Positions 1 to 8,505 of a stretch of 64,000 nucleotides of DNA are shown piece by piece (the stretch's first letter is position 1; the number at the start of each line of letters is the position of its first letter). The notes beneath the pieces are model-generated. The model made no database searches. It worked only from the letters and a program-made list of their open reading frames with translations, and was not told the origin of the DNA. Both the position numbers and the translations under genes were made by a program. This stretch comes from CAVSPO01 sp963730005 (GTDB lineage: Bacteria > Actinomycetota > Actinomycetes > Propionibacteriales > Propionibacteriaceae), in contig CAVSPO010000014.1 of assembly GCA_963730005.1 (NCBI GenBank), positions 194,695 to 258,694 of the forward strand, written 5' to 3'.

Positions 1-305
1 AGGCGCTGTGGCGGGCCCGGACCCACTACGACCACCCGACATCGTCGCTGTCCACGCGCCGGGCGCGCAGCCTGTTGCGCGCAGTCCAGCAGGTCTTCAC
101 CGAGGCGTTGGTGCAGGGCGGCACGAGTTTCGACTCCCTGTACGTCAACGTGAACGGCCGCTCCGGTTATTTCGCGAGGTCCCTGGCCGCCTACGGCCAG
201 GCCGGGAAGCCTTGCCCGCGCTGCGGGACGCCCATCCGGCGCGACCATTTCATGAACCGTTCGTCGTACCTGTGCCCCCGATGCCAGCGGCTGCCCCGCG
301 GTTGA
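1..305 (+). CDS. mutM: Formamidopyrimidine-DNA glycosylase, C-terminal part
   Basis: 3' end of a gene that begins before the window; the reading frame is open from base 3. The visible ~100 residues are the helix-two-turn-helix region followed by the C-terminal zinc finger, with cysteine pairs in CPRCGTP and LCPRCQ about 20 residues apart. This arrangement is typical of Fpg/Nei base-excision repair glycosylases, which remove oxidised purines and cut the abasic site. The N-terminal catalytic proline is outside the window, so Fpg and Nei cannot be separated with certainty; mutM is the more likely, given how often it sits just upstream of ftsY/ffh in actinobacteria (family knowledge). Confidence 0.85.
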   Translation, partial: ALWRARTHYDHPTSSLSTRRARSLLRAVQQVFTEALVQGGTSFDSLYVNVNGRSGYFARSLAAYGQAGKPCPRCGTPIRRDHFMNRSSYLCPRCQRLPRG

Positions 306-355
306 CGCGCCGTCGGGTGCGGTCGTCGCGGTACTGAAAGGTAGATTGGTTCATC

Positions 356-940
356 ATGAGTGCCGCAGCCCCCTCCAAAGTCTTCCCCGCTCGACTGGTG
401 CGGCAGTTCATTCGTTTCGGGATCGTCGGTGCCAGTGGGGTGCTGGTGAACATGCTGGTCGCCGTTGCCATGAACAAGGCACACGGCGGAACCGCGTTCG
501 CCAACGCGGCACTGTTCGTGATCCCCGGTACCGATTTCGCCTTCCGGTTCTCCGACCTGGTGTGGTGGAGCGGGTTCGGCGTGGCCAACGTGTGGAACTA
601 CCAGCTGAACCAGTCCTGGACTTTCAGGGGGCATCGACGCAGCTGGTGGTCAGGGCTGTGGCCCTTCATGGCGACCGGACTGATCGGAGCGTTCGTCGGC
701 TTCCTGCTGAAGAAGGCCATGACCAATCCGAGTTGGCCCTTGTACCTTCCCGAGCCGTTCTTCAACGAGGATCGGGGGCTGCAGAGCCGTGAGTACTGGG
801 CTCAGTTGATCTCGATCTTCGTGACCATGCCGATCAACTTTTTCGTCAACAAGTACTGGACCTTCGGCGGCAAGAACAAACCGGTCGAAGCCACCGATGT
901 CAGCCTGTCGGACGAGTCTGCCGAGGCAACCGGGCGCTGA
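356..940 (+). CDS. GtrA-family membrane protein
   Basis: 194 residues with four hydrophobic segments. The opening RQFIRFGIVGASGVLVNM and the late INFFVNKYWTFG are hallmarks of the GtrA/DPMS family, small membrane proteins linked to flipping or handling of polyprenyl-linked sugars in cell-envelope glycosylation. The C-terminal 20 residues are acidic and probably cytoplasmic. It starts about 50 bases after mutM; the ribosome site is weak (AAAGG about 14 bases upstream). The exact sugar substrate cannot be told from sequence. Confidence 0.85.
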   Translation: MSAAAPSKVFPARLVRQFIRFGIVGASGVLVNMLVAVAMNKAHGGTAFANAALFVIPGTDFAFRFSDLVWWSGFGVANVWNYQLNQSWTFRGHRRSWWSGLWPFMATGLIGAFVGFLLKKAMTNPSWPLYLPEPFFNEDRGLQSREYWAQLISIFVTMPINFFVNKYWTFGGKNKPVEATDVSLSDESAEATGR

Positions 941-1143
941 GCGGGCTGCACGCCAACAGTCGCGGCATCGAAGGTGATGTGCCACAGCGTCACCATGCGC
1001 AATGACGGCGTCCCGACGATCATCTCGCAGCGGCTGCAGGCCGACGAGGCTGATGGAGTGGACGCGGCGCGCCGTTGACGGTCCCACGTCGGCGGGCGTG
1101 CACACTGGTACTGTCATCCCTCCCCGAGTCCGAATAGGCTTAC

Positions 1144-1560
1144 ATGCAATTCTTCTTGCTCCTCATGGTGCTTTGCCTGGCGGTCGCGCTGGGCGTCATT
1201 GCTGTCGTTGCTGTTGGAATGCGCGGCATGTACTACGAGCGCAATCCGCATCTGGCCAAAGCTCTGACCGAAGCTGCCAAGGCGTTCAACGGGGACGCCA
1301 GGCCTCCCGCCGTGATCCAGCAGATCGTTGCAGGTCTCGACCGACGGAACCCGACGACGCCAGCGGCAGACCCGTCGTCCAACTTGGCGCCGGGCGCGAG
1401 TTGGCGGCAAGCAGGGAGCGCTCCCGCGCCAGTCGAGAAGTCGATGCCCGCCACCGCGTCTGCCCCCAGCAACGAGGCAGCCTCCAGCGATTCAGTCCCC
1501 AAGGCCGAGGTGCGGTCTGCTGCCGGGAAAGGCCCGAAAGTCGAGGCTGTCGCGGCCTGA
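1144..1560 (+). CDS. Small single-pass membrane protein, unknown function
   Basis: 138 residues: an N-terminal membrane helix (residues ~3-27, FFLLLMVLCLAVALGVIAVV), a short conserved-looking stretch around YYERNPHLAKAL, then a low-complexity Ala/Pro/Ser tail. I do not recognise a family. It sits 56 bases upstream of ftsY on the same strand, so co-expression with the SRP receptor is plausible but not shown. The 203 bases between gtrA and this gene show no other coding signal. Confidence 0.6.
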   Translation: MQFFLLLMVLCLAVALGVIAVVAVGMRGMYYERNPHLAKALTEAAKAFNGDARPPAVIQQIVAGLDRRNPTTPAADPSSNLAPGASWRQAGSAPAPVEKSMPATASAPSNEAASSDSVPKAEVRSAAGKGPKVEAVAA

Positions 1561-1616
1561 GCCTTCCCACTTGGGCCTTTGCCGGGCCGCACGAGGCTTG
1601 CGGGTAGGATCCAGAC

Positions 1617-2879
1617 GTGGACTTGAACATCTTGATCTGGATCGTTATTGCCGCCGCCGTGCTGCTCGGGGCTGCCGTGGTCGTTGCGGTGTCTGGTCGC
1701 GGCAGGAGGGCGCTGCGGGGCGAGCGGAAGCCGGAGCTGCCAGCCGAGCCAGCATCGCCTGCTGAACCTGAACTTGCTGAACCTGAACTTGCTGAGCCTG
1801 AACTTGCTGAGCCTGAACTTGCTGAACCTGAACTTGCTGAGCCTGAACTTGCTGAACCTGAAGTTGCCGAGCCGTCAGCTCCGGTCGAAGATCGTGTGCC
1901 CGCCGAGCTGCCAGTCGTGGCGCCCGAGACCGGCACGCCCACACTGGAGCGGCCGGAAGCGCCTGCCACGCGGATGGCGCGGCTGCGTCGCCGCCTGGCC
2001 AGCAGCAACAATGCCCTCGCTCGCGCCTTGGCGGAGCTGCTCAGCACCGACCAGCTGGACGCAGATACCTGGGATGATTTCGAGACCACCCTGATCACCT
2101 CGGACTTGGGTGTTGGGCCAGCCACCGAACTCACCGAGACCCTGCGCAAGAAATTGGGGGTTGAGGGTGTCGCGGATCCAAGCCAGGCCAAGGAGATGCT
2201 CCGCGCGGAGCTGGTCGACATGGTCAACCCGGCACTGGACCGGCGTCTGGGTCTCGACCACCCCGAGGGTGCGCCGGCCGTGGTGATGATGGTCGGAGTG
2301 AATGGCACCGGCAAGACGACCACGGTGGGCAAGCTTGCGCGGGTGTTGGTGGCTGAGGGCAAGACCGTCCTGCTGGCGGCTGCGGACACTTTCCGAGCCG
2401 CCGCGGCTGATCAGCTGGGCACCTGGGGTGAACGGGTTGGTGTGCAGACCGTGCGCGGCGACGAGGGAGCCGATCCGGCCTCGGTGGCCTACCGTGCTGT
2501 CGAGCAGGGCATCGCCGAGGGGGTTGACGTGGTGCTGGTCGACACCGCCGGGCGGCTGCACACCAAGGTCGGGCTGATGGACGAGCTCGGCAAGGTGAAG
2601 CGCGTCATCGAGAAGCTTGCGCCCGTCAGCGAAGTTCTGCTGGTGCTGGATGCCACCACCGGCCAGAACGGCCTCACCCAGGCTCGCATCTTCCAGGAGG
2701 TCGTCGACGTCTCCGGGTTGGTGCTCACCAAGCTTGACGGCTCCGCCAAGGGCGGGATCGTCGTCCAGGTGCAGCGCGAGCTGGGAGTGCCAGTCAAGTT
2801 CATCGGTCTGGGCGAGGGCGTGGACGACTTCGCGCCTTTCGACGCCAACAATTTCGTCGCCGGGTTGCTCGGCGAGTAA
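1617..2879 (+). CDS. ftsY: Signal recognition particle receptor FtsY
   Basis: 420-residue SRP-type GTPase, receptor for the ribosome/SRP complex at the membrane. GTG start. Residues 3-24 form a membrane helix, as in actinobacterial FtsY. Residues ~49-83 are seven tandem AEPEL-type pentapeptides, an acidic linker. The NG domain follows: G1 GVNGTGKTTTVGK, the DTAGRLH motif, and TKLDGSAKGG near the end. GTP-dependent pairing with Ffh, encoded just downstream, is the known role. Function is secure; the acidic repeat length is likely strain-variable. Confidence 0.97.
   Translation: MDLNILIWIVIAAAVLLGAAVVVAVSGRGRRALRGERKPELPAEPASPAEPELAEPELAEPELAEPELAEPELAEPELAEPEVAEPSAPVEDRVPAELPVVAPETGTPTLERPEAPATRMARLRRRLASSNNALARALAELLSTDQLDADTWDDFETTLITSDLGVGPATELTETLRKKLGVEGVADPSQAKEMLRAELVDMVNPALDRRLGLDHPEGAPAVVMMVGVNGTGKTTTVGKLARVLVAEGKTVLLAAADTFRAAAADQLGTWGERVGVQTVRGDEGADPASVAYRAVEQGIAEGVDVVLVDTAGRLHTKVGLMDELGKVKRVIEKLAPVSEVLLVLDATTGQNGLTQARIFQEVVDVSGLVLTKLDGSAKGGIVVQVQRELGVPVKFIGLGEGVDDFAPFDANNFVAGLLGE
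1761..1865 (+). repeat. 15-bp tandem repeat coding AEPEL in ftsY
   Basis: Seven consecutive 15-base units of the form GCTGARCCTGAACTT. They differ only by synonymous A/G changes until the last, which encodes AEPEV. All are in frame, so unit gain or loss would only change the length of the acidic linker between the membrane helix and NG domain. Confidence 0.95.
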
Positions 2880-2970
2880 TCTGCCCGCCCGGGCAACCCT
2901 GACGACCTTGTCCAGTGCTTGACCATTCTCCTGGTCTGCTGGCTTGACCATTTCGAGACGAGGAATCCAC

Positions 2971-4575
2971 GTGTTCGACACCCTGCAGGAACGGCTCGCA
3001 ACAACCTTCAAGGGTTTGCGCGGTAAAACCCGGCTCTCTGAGGCTGACATCGACGCCACGGCGCGCGAGATTCGCATTGCGCTGCTGGAGGCGGATGTCA
3101 ACCTCGGTGTGGTCAAGGAATTCGTCGCCCGGGTCAAGGAACAGGCGAAGCAGGCGGAGGTCAGCCAATCGCTGAACCCCAGCCAGCAAATCATCAAGAT
3201 CGTCAACGATGAGCTCGTCAACATCCTCGGTGGCGAGACCCGCACCCTTCGTTTCAACAAGCAGCCGCCTACCGTCATCATGCTGGCTGGTCTGCAGGGC
3301 TCCGGCAAGACGACGCTGGCCGGCAAACTGGGCCGGTACCTGAAGGAGATCGGACGCTCGCCCGTCCTCGTCGCTGCTGACCTGCAGCGCCCCAACGCGG
3401 TGCAGCAGCTGCAGGTGGTCGGCCAGCGTGCCGGGGTGCCCGTGTACAGCCCCCAACCCGGTAACGGCGTCGGCGATCCGGTTCTGGTGGCCCGCGACTC
3501 GCTGTCGATGGCCGAGCGCAGCCTGTACGACGTGATCGTCATCGACACCGCCGGACGCCTCGGCGTCGACGAAGAGCTGATGGCCCAAGCCCGCGACATC
3601 AAGTCGGCCACCCAAGCCGACGAGACACTGTTCGTCGTCGATTCCATGATCGGCCAGGACGCCGTCAACACCGCGCTCGCGTTCGAACAGGGAGTGGGCA
3701 TCGACGGTGTGGTGCTCACCAAGCTGGACGGCGATGCCCGGGGCGGTGCCGCGCTGTCCATCGCGAAGGTGATCGGCAAGCCGATCATGTTCGCCAGCAA
3801 TGGCGAGCAGTTGAAGGACTTCGACGTCTTCCATCCCGACCGGATGGCCAGCCGGATCCTCGGCATGGGTGATGTGCTCACTCTGATCGAGCAGGCCGAG
3901 AAGACCTTCGATGCCAAGGAATCCCAGGCCGCCGCCGAGAAGCTGATGCGTGGCAAGAACGAGTTCTCGATGAACGACTTCCTGCGCCAGATGCAGTCGC
4001 TGCGCAAGATGGGGCCCTTGTCGAAGGTCTTCGGCATGCTGCCCGGCATGGGCGAGATGAAGCAGCAGATCGAGAACATCGACGAGCGCGAGATCGACCG
4101 CATCCAGGCGATCATCTACTCGATGACCCCTGCGGAACGCGACGATGTCTCGATCCTCAACGGATCGCGTCGGGCCCGCATCGCCAAGGGTGCCGGGGTC
4201 ACGGTCAAGGAGGTCAATGACCTCGTGAATCGGTTCGTCGAGGCCCGCAAGATGATGCAGTCAATGACGGGCGCGATGGGGGCGCAGTTGGGTCTGCCCG
4301 GCGCCCGCGGCAAGGGGAAACAACCGGCCAGGAAGAAGCAGAAGCGCAACGTCTCGGGCAATCCGGCCAAGCGGGCCGCTGCGGAGGCTGCGAAGGGCCA
4401 GCCCAGCGAGCAGCCGGTCACCGAGCCCGACCACAGCGCGTTCCTGGGCGACCAGACGCCCAACGACCTGTTCGGACGGCTGCCGAAAGCCGGGCCGGAA
4501 ACGCCCTTTGACCTGCCGCCTCAGGTGCAGCAGATGCTTCAGCAGCAGAATCAGAACCGCGGGCCCTTGAACTGA
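2971..4575 (+). CDS. ffh: Signal recognition particle protein Ffh
   Basis: 534 residues from GTG at 2971, preceded by GAGGAA. N domain (FDTLQERLATTFKGLRGK), G domain with GLQGSGKTTLAGK, DTAGRLGVD and TKLDGDARGG, then the methionine-rich M domain (NDFLRQMQSLRKMGPLSKVFGMLPGMG, split here by family knowledge into helices that bind signal peptides and 4.5S RNA). The tail after residue ~440 is basic and then Gln/Pro rich, longer than in E. coli. It binds hydrophobic signal sequences on the ribosome and docks with FtsY. No 4.5S RNA gene was recognised in the window. Confidence 0.97.
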   Translation: MFDTLQERLATTFKGLRGKTRLSEADIDATAREIRIALLEADVNLGVVKEFVARVKEQAKQAEVSQSLNPSQQIIKIVNDELVNILGGETRTLRFNKQPPTVIMLAGLQGSGKTTLAGKLGRYLKEIGRSPVLVAADLQRPNAVQQLQVVGQRAGVPVYSPQPGNGVGDPVLVARDSLSMAERSLYDVIVIDTAGRLGVDEELMAQARDIKSATQADETLFVVDSMIGQDAVNTALAFEQGVGIDGVVLTKLDGDARGGAALSIAKVIGKPIMFASNGEQLKDFDVFHPDRMASRILGMGDVLTLIEQAEKTFDAKESQAAAEKLMRGKNEFSMNDFLRQMQSLRKMGPLSKVFGMLPGMGEMKQQIENIDEREIDRIQAIIYSMTPAERDDVSILNGSRRARIAKGAGVTVKEVNDLVNRFVEARKMMQSMTGAMGAQLGLPGARGKGKQPARKKQKRNVSGNPAKRAAAEAAKGQPSEQPVTEPDHSAFLGDQTPNDLFGRLPKAGPETPFDLPPQVQQMLQQQNQNRGPLN

Positions 4576-4637
4576 GGGGTGTGGCTGGCCGCCTGGGGCA
4601 GCTCAGGCCGGGTGCTGCAGGGGCTATCCTGGCCAAA

Positions 4638-4667
4638 TTCCCTTCAGGGATCAGGTTCTGGCACAAT
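4638..4667 (+). promoter_or_regulatory. Possible promoter of the rpsP-khpA-rimM-trmD genes
   Basis: TTCCCT and CACAAT (preceded by TGG) separated by 18 bases, in the 243-base gap between ffh and rpsP. About 145 bases of untranslated leader would follow, which is common for ribosomal-protein operons. The match to consensus is modest and the call rests on position. Confidence 0.3.
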
Positions 4668-4818
4668 GGTCGATGCGTCTGTGTCCGCGGCGCCCTCTCA
4701 TCACCGCGGGCAACGATTCATCCGGATACCGGCCGATGCGCCCCACGCGTTGAGCTGACGTCCACCCGACTCGTACCGGGGCAGTTCCCGGACCTTCTGT
4801 ACAGGAGACACCACACAC

Positions 4819-5325
4819 GTGGCTACCAAGATTCGTCTGAAGAGGCTCGGCAAGATGCGCGAGCCGCACTACCGCATCGTCGTCATGGACTCGCGGTCTC
4901 GCCGCGATGGCCGTGCCATCGAGGAGATCGGCCAGTACCACCCCAAGAGTGATCCCTCGGGGATCGTGGTGAAGTCCGAGCGCGCGCAGTACTGGCTCGG
5001 CGTGGGTGCGCAGCCCACCGAGGCGGTTGTTGCCATCCTCAAGCGCACCGGCGATTGGCAGAAGTTCAGCGGTGACACCTCCCCGTCCGGCGTTGATGAG
5101 GCGCCGGCCAAGGCGGACAAGCTGGCCCTGTTCAACGCCGCTCTCGCGGAGGCCAGCGACGAGCCCACGACTGACGCCATCAGCAAGCGGCGCAGCAAGG
5201 CTGAAGAGCCCAAGGCGGAGGAGCCCAAGGCTGAAGAGGCCAAGGCGGAGGAGCCCAAGGCTGAAGAGGCCAAGGCGGAGGAGCCGGCTGCGGTCGAGGC
5301 TGAGCCCACTTCCGACGAGAACTGA
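4819..5325 (+). CDS. rpsP: 30S ribosomal protein S16
   Basis: 168 residues, GTG start with AGGAG 11 bases upstream. The first ~80 residues are canonical S16 (ATKIRLKRLGKMREPHYRIVV), an assembly protein of the small subunit body. A long actinobacterial-type extension follows, ending in six AEEPK/AEEAK-like units and an acidic tail. The gene lies two bases upstream of khpA and heads the rpsP-khpA-rimM-trmD run. Confidence 0.97.
   Translation: MATKIRLKRLGKMREPHYRIVVMDSRSRRDGRAIEEIGQYHPKSDPSGIVVKSERAQYWLGVGAQPTEAVVAILKRTGDWQKFSGDTSPSGVDEAPAKADKLALFNAALAEASDEPTTDAISKRRSKAEEPKAEEPKAEEAKAEEPKAEEAKAEEPAAVEAEPTSDEN
5200..5289 (+). repeat. 15-bp tandem repeat coding AEEPK/AEEAK in rpsP
   Basis: Six in-frame 15-base units in the S16 tail, alternating two codon versions of an Ala-Glu-Glu-Pro/Ala-Lys pentapeptide. 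The unit length equals that of the unrelated repeat in ftsY. Confidence 0.93.
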
Positions 5326-5327
5326 TC

Positions 5328-5585
5328 ATGCTCTCGGATGCGCTGGAGCATCTGGTGCAGGGCATCGTCCTGCACCCGGATGACGTTCGGGTCAGGGACA
5401 AGGAGCTGCGGCACGGCCACATGCTTGAGGTGCGCGTGCACCCCGAGGATGTGGGCAAGGTCATCGGCCGCCAGGGACGCACCGCAACCGCGTTGCGCGC
5501 CGTGATGGCTGCGCTGGCCGGCCGCGACAACATCCGGATCGACTTCGTGGACGTTGACCGCAAGGGCCCCCGCGGGCGTCGCTGA
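5328..5585 (+). CDS. khpA: KH-domain RNA-binding protein KhpA
   Basis: 85 residues consisting of a single type II KH domain with the GxxG loop in KVIGRQGRTATAL. Formerly UPF0109. It binds RNA and is conserved between rpsP and rimM in Gram-positive bacteria, where it has been tied to cell size and ribosome-related RNA handling. It starts 2 bases after the rpsP stop, so the two are probably translated together. Confidence 0.95.
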   Translation: MLSDALEHLVQGIVLHPDDVRVRDKELRHGHMLEVRVHPEDVGKVIGRQGRTATALRAVMAALAGRDNIRIDFVDVDRKGPRGRR

Positions 5586-5609
5586 GCTGACGCCCTCCAT
5601 TCTCGAGTC

Positions 5610-5641
5610 GAACGCCTCGCGCCGTCTGGCGTGGGGCGTTC
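5610..5641 (+). terminator. Hairpin between khpA and rimM
   Basis: GAACGCC and GGCGTTC arms with a further partly paired GCGCC/GGCGT inner segment. No T-run follows, and rimM is on the same strand 19 bases on. It may attenuate rather than end transcription. Confidence 0.4.
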
Positions 5642-5659
5642 GTCGATCCAGGAGCAGTG

Positions 5660-6223
5660 ATGGAAGAAACTGTTGAGGTCGTGGTCGGGACCATCGGCAA
5701 ACCGCACGGTCTGAAAGGTGAGGTCGCCATCGACCTGCGCACCGACGAGCCCGAACGCCGTTTCTGCGACGGTGCGGCACTGTTCGATGAGCAGTCGCGG
5801 CGTCCGTTCACCGTGGCGTCCAGCCGATGGGTCGGTGGCCGGCTGTTGGTGAGCTTCGTGGAGCTGGCCGACCGCTCCGCCGTGGAGGCTGCGAGGGGGA
5901 CTGTGCTGGCGACCAGGGTTGGCGCCGATGAGGTCCCGGAGGGCAATGACGAGTACTACGACCGTCAACTCGTTGGACTGCGGGTGCTGACCACGGACGG
6001 TACACCGGTGGGCGTCGTCACTGGGGTGGCGCACCTGCCGGCCCAGGACCTGTTGACCGTGCGCACCGAGTCAGGAGACAAGCTGGTGCCCCTGGTCGAG
6101 GCGCTGGTTCCGGTCATTGATGTGGCCGGAGGTTTCGTGCAGGTGGCCGAGGTGCCGGGGCTTCTGGACGACCAAGCTGTCAGTGACGGAAGCGACGGTT
6201 CCGAAAGGCCGGCCGGGGGATGA
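5660..6223 (+). CDS. rimM: 16S rRNA processing protein RimM
   Basis: 187 residues. ATG at 5660 is preferred over the GTG three bases earlier because AGGAG (5650-5654) is then correctly spaced. N-terminal RimM beta-barrel (VVVGTIGKPHGLKGEVAI) and C-terminal PRC-barrel (DEYYDRQLVGLRV). It binds S19 and helps maturation of the 30S head. The stop overlaps the trmD start (ATGA). Confidence 0.95.
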   Translation: MEETVEVVVGTIGKPHGLKGEVAIDLRTDEPERRFCDGAALFDEQSRRPFTVASSRWVGGRLLVSFVELADRSAVEAARGTVLATRVGADEVPEGNDEYYDRQLVGLRVLTTDGTPVGVVTGVAHLPAQDLLTVRTESGDKLVPLVEALVPVIDVAGGFVQVAEVPGLLDDQAVSDGSDGSERPAGG

Positions 6224-6945
6224 GGCTGGACATCGTCACGATTTTTCCCGAGTTCTTCCAGGTGCTGGGAATCTCGCTGGTTGGCAAGGCCATCGAGCGC
6301 GGGTTGGTGGATGCGCGGGTGCACGACTTGCGTGACTTCACACACGACCGGCATCGGACGGTCGATGACACGCCTTACGGCGGTGGTGCCGGCATGGTGA
6401 TGAGGCCCGAACCATGGGGTGAGGCCCTCGATCACCTGCTCGAGTTGGTTGGAGACGAGGAGTCGCATTCTTCAAGGTTGCCGGTGTTGATCTTCCCAAG
6501 CCCGTCCGGTGAGCCCTTTCGGCAGGAGCTTGCCCAGCAGCTGTCCGAATTGCCGGCCGTTGCCTTTGCCTGCGGCCGCTACGAGGGCATTGACCACAGA
6601 GTGTTCGAGTGGGCCGCCGGACGGTTCGATGTTCGTGAGGTCAGCCTCGGCGACTACGTCCTCAACGGTGGCGAGGTGGCGGCACTGGCCATGATCGAGG
6701 CCATCGTGCGGCTCGTTCCCGGCGTCATCGGAAACCCGGACTCACTGCTCGAGGAAAGCTTCTCGCACGGGCAGAGCGGCCTGCTGGAGTACCCGCTCTA
6801 CACCAAGCCGGCCACTTGGCGAGGCCACGAGGTGCCCCCGATCCTGCTTTCGGGCGACCACGCCAAGGTCGCCCAGTGGCGCCGGCGCCAGTCCGAGGAA
6901 CTGACCCGTCGGCGTCGTCCGGACCTACTGTCAAGCGACGACTGA
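6220..6945 (+). CDS. trmD: tRNA (guanine-N1-)-methyltransferase TrmD
   Basis: 241 residues. SPOUT-class enzyme that makes m1G37 from S-adenosylmethionine, protecting reading frame at proline and leucine codons. Motifs: MRLDIVTIFPEFF at the start, DDTPYGGGAGMVM, and the trefoil-knot SAM site LGDYVLNGGEVAALAMIE. ATGA overlap with rimM. The following gene in most genomes, rplS, is here separated by a terminator and an insertion sequence. Confidence 0.97.
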   Translation: MRLDIVTIFPEFFQVLGISLVGKAIERGLVDARVHDLRDFTHDRHRTVDDTPYGGGAGMVMRPEPWGEALDHLLELVGDEESHSSRLPVLIFPSPSGEPFRQELAQQLSELPAVAFACGRYEGIDHRVFEWAAGRFDVREVSLGDYVLNGGEVAALAMIEAIVRLVPGVIGNPDSLLEESFSHGQSGLLEYPLYTKPATWRGHEVPPILLSGDHAKVAQWRRRQSEELTRRRRPDLLSSDD

Positions 6946-6975
6946 TATGTAGTGCCCAGTTGTCAAGGGCATAGT

Positions 6976-7014
6976 GAGGCGCCCGTCCCCGGGATCAAGG
7001 GGGGCGGGCGCCTC
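6976..7014 (+). terminator. Intrinsic-terminator-like hairpin after trmD
   Basis: GAGGCGCCCG pairs with CGGGCGCCTC (7005-7014), and the stem is extended by C-run/G-run pairing. It lies 30 bases after the trmD stop. A strong GC stem with no clear T-tract. Confidence 0.65.
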
Positions 7015-7125
7015 TGCTTCGTCGTGGTCGTGGCTGGTGAGCGTGTCGTTGGGCGACGCGCGGTCAGACTGATATGCGCGGGTTGGGTACCGCAGGACGG
7101 TGGTTCGGCTGGAGTGCGTCCGCTT

Positions 7126-8446
7126 GTCTAGAGTCGAGCGTCGACACGTTTCAGGGTCTGCTCATAGTCGTTGCGCGGGTCACTCCACGCGCTGCCACCA
7201 GCACGGGTTCGGCGACGAAGCCGCTTGTGGGGTGTTACTCCTCCAGCACGGCCAGGGACCAGCACCAGCCAGCCAGCTCGCGGGCGATGGCGACGGTGGC
7301 GATCGTGTGACGCTTGCGGCGCGCGATGAACGTCACCCAGCGGCGGTGTAGCCGTCGGTTGCCCTCATCACCGCGAGCCCGTGCCGCAGGCGTGGCTCGC
7401 TCCCAGCGGTCACGCATGGTCTTGCCGACCGTGTACTGGGGGCGGTGGTGCCAGGCGGCTTCGACGAGCAGTCGGCGAGCGTGACCGTTGCCGGTCTTGG
7501 TGATCGACCCCTGGACGCGGCTGTTGCCGGATGAGTACTCGGTTGGAGTGAGGCCGACGAACGCGCCGATTGTGTTGCCGGTGAACCGGTGCCAGTCACC
7601 GATCTCGACCGCAAGCGCGAACCCGGTCAGGGTGGATACTCCCCGAAGGCATCCCAACCGTCGCACGAGTGGGGTGAACTCGCTGTCGGCAGCCAGTTCT
7701 TCGATGGCTTGGTCAAGTCGGTCACGGCGGGCCTTGACCATCAACACCGTCTCATAGGCGGTGTCGAACGCGATCCGGGTCGCGTGACCGGTCAGCTCGG
7801 ATCGCTGCTGACGCAGCCACACATCATGGACACCGGTCCAGGCCTGCCCGCCGGAGTAGACCAGACCGTGGCGGAGCAGGAGCTTGCTCAACCGGTGTCG
7901 GGCCCGCATCAGGTCACCGCGGCAGTCCTCACGGGCGCGGACCACGTCACGAGCAGCTTCCTGCCCGACTGAGGGGATCGACACTGCGGTGATCTCGTCC
8001 ATCCGCAGCAGTCGGGCCAGGTGCATCGCGTCCCGGGCATCCGTCTTGACCCGATCCCCGCTGGGTCGCTGCAGCTTGCTCGGAGCGGCCACCTCGCACC
8101 GGATCCCGGCCGCGATCAGGGCCCGGCAAAGGCCGAAGCCTGTCGGGCCGGCCTCATAGGTGACCGCCACCGGTCCTGGCAACCCACCGATCCAGCGACG
8201 CACATCCTCATGCGAAGGGGTCAGCCTCGCCTCAAACACCTCACCGGTCACGCCGTCGATCGCTGCCGCTACAACCGATCGGGCGTGCACGTCCAGACCA
8301 ACACTCGTACGCTCTGTGAACACCGGGGCCTCCCACAACTGTCGGATAGGCCGAGCAGGCGCCTCCTACTCGGTAACCCACGAATCTCTGTGAGTGAGGC
8401 CCCGGCCCGCAACCCCTCACGCGAGGGACTGCACATACCGTCTAGA
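7126..8446 (-). mobile_element. IS110-family insertion sequence (ends approximate)
   Basis: A transposase gene with ~100-250 bases of non-coding DNA on each side is lodged between trmD and rplS. IS110 elements have no conventional inverted repeats and use a bridge RNA from a non-coding end to choose targets (family knowledge). The only end clue is a 7-base match GTCTAGA at 7126-7132 and 8440-8446, which could be chance. The rplS promoter candidate begins just beyond the right limit, consistent with this boundary. Treat both ends as uncertain by ~100 bases. Confidence 0.45.
7235..8338 (-). CDS. IS110-family transposase
   Basis: 367 residues, full length. The N-terminal RuvC-like DEDD domain shows D16 (VGLDVH), E62 (TYEAGPTGF) and D100/D103 (VKTDARDAMHLARL). 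The C-terminal Tnp domain shows LRGVSTLTGFALAVEIGDW and GLTPTEYSSGNSRVQG, with S269/S270 as the likely catalytic serine, then the IxKTGN segment. These make up the family's recombinase active site. No frameshift or premature stop is seen, so it is probably active or recently so. Oriented opposite to the ribosomal genes around it. Confidence 0.95.
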   Translation of the reverse strand: MWEAPVFTERTSVGLDVHARSVVAAAIDGVTGEVFEARLTPSHEDVRRWIGGLPGPVAVTYEAGPTGFGLCRALIAAGIRCEVAAPSKLQRPSGDRVKTDARDAMHLARLLRMDEITAVSIPSVGQEAARDVVRAREDCRGDLMRARHRLSKLLLRHGLVYSGGQAWTGVHDVWLRQQRSELTGHATRIAFDTAYETVLMVKARRDRLDQAIEELAADSEFTPLVRRLGCLRGVSTLTGFALAVEIGDWHRFTGNTIGAFVGLTPTEYSSGNSRVQGSITKTGNGHARRLLVEAAWHHRPQYTVGKTMRDRWERATPAARARGDEGNRRLHRRWVTFIARRKRHTIATVAIARELAGWCWSLAVLEE

Positions 8447-8475
8447 AGCCCCGCGTCATCACTGGGTCGCCGGAA

Positions 8476-8505
8476 TTGGTCCAGGACTGCCCGATGTGCC
8501 AGAAT
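8476..8505 (+). promoter_or_regulatory. Candidate rplS promoter
   Basis: TTGGTC and CAGAAT with an 18-base spacer, 110 bases upstream of the rplS start. As trmD ends in a terminator and the IS intervenes, rplS needs its own promoter. The ~100-base leader could hold ribosomal-protein autoregulation, but I see no clear structure. Confidence 0.35.

Noticed and set aside
1875..4115. 746-residue minus-strand frame across ftsY and ffh
   Set aside because: Antisense to two certain genes, Ser/Arg-rich with no recognisable domain; an effect of GC-rich codon bias.
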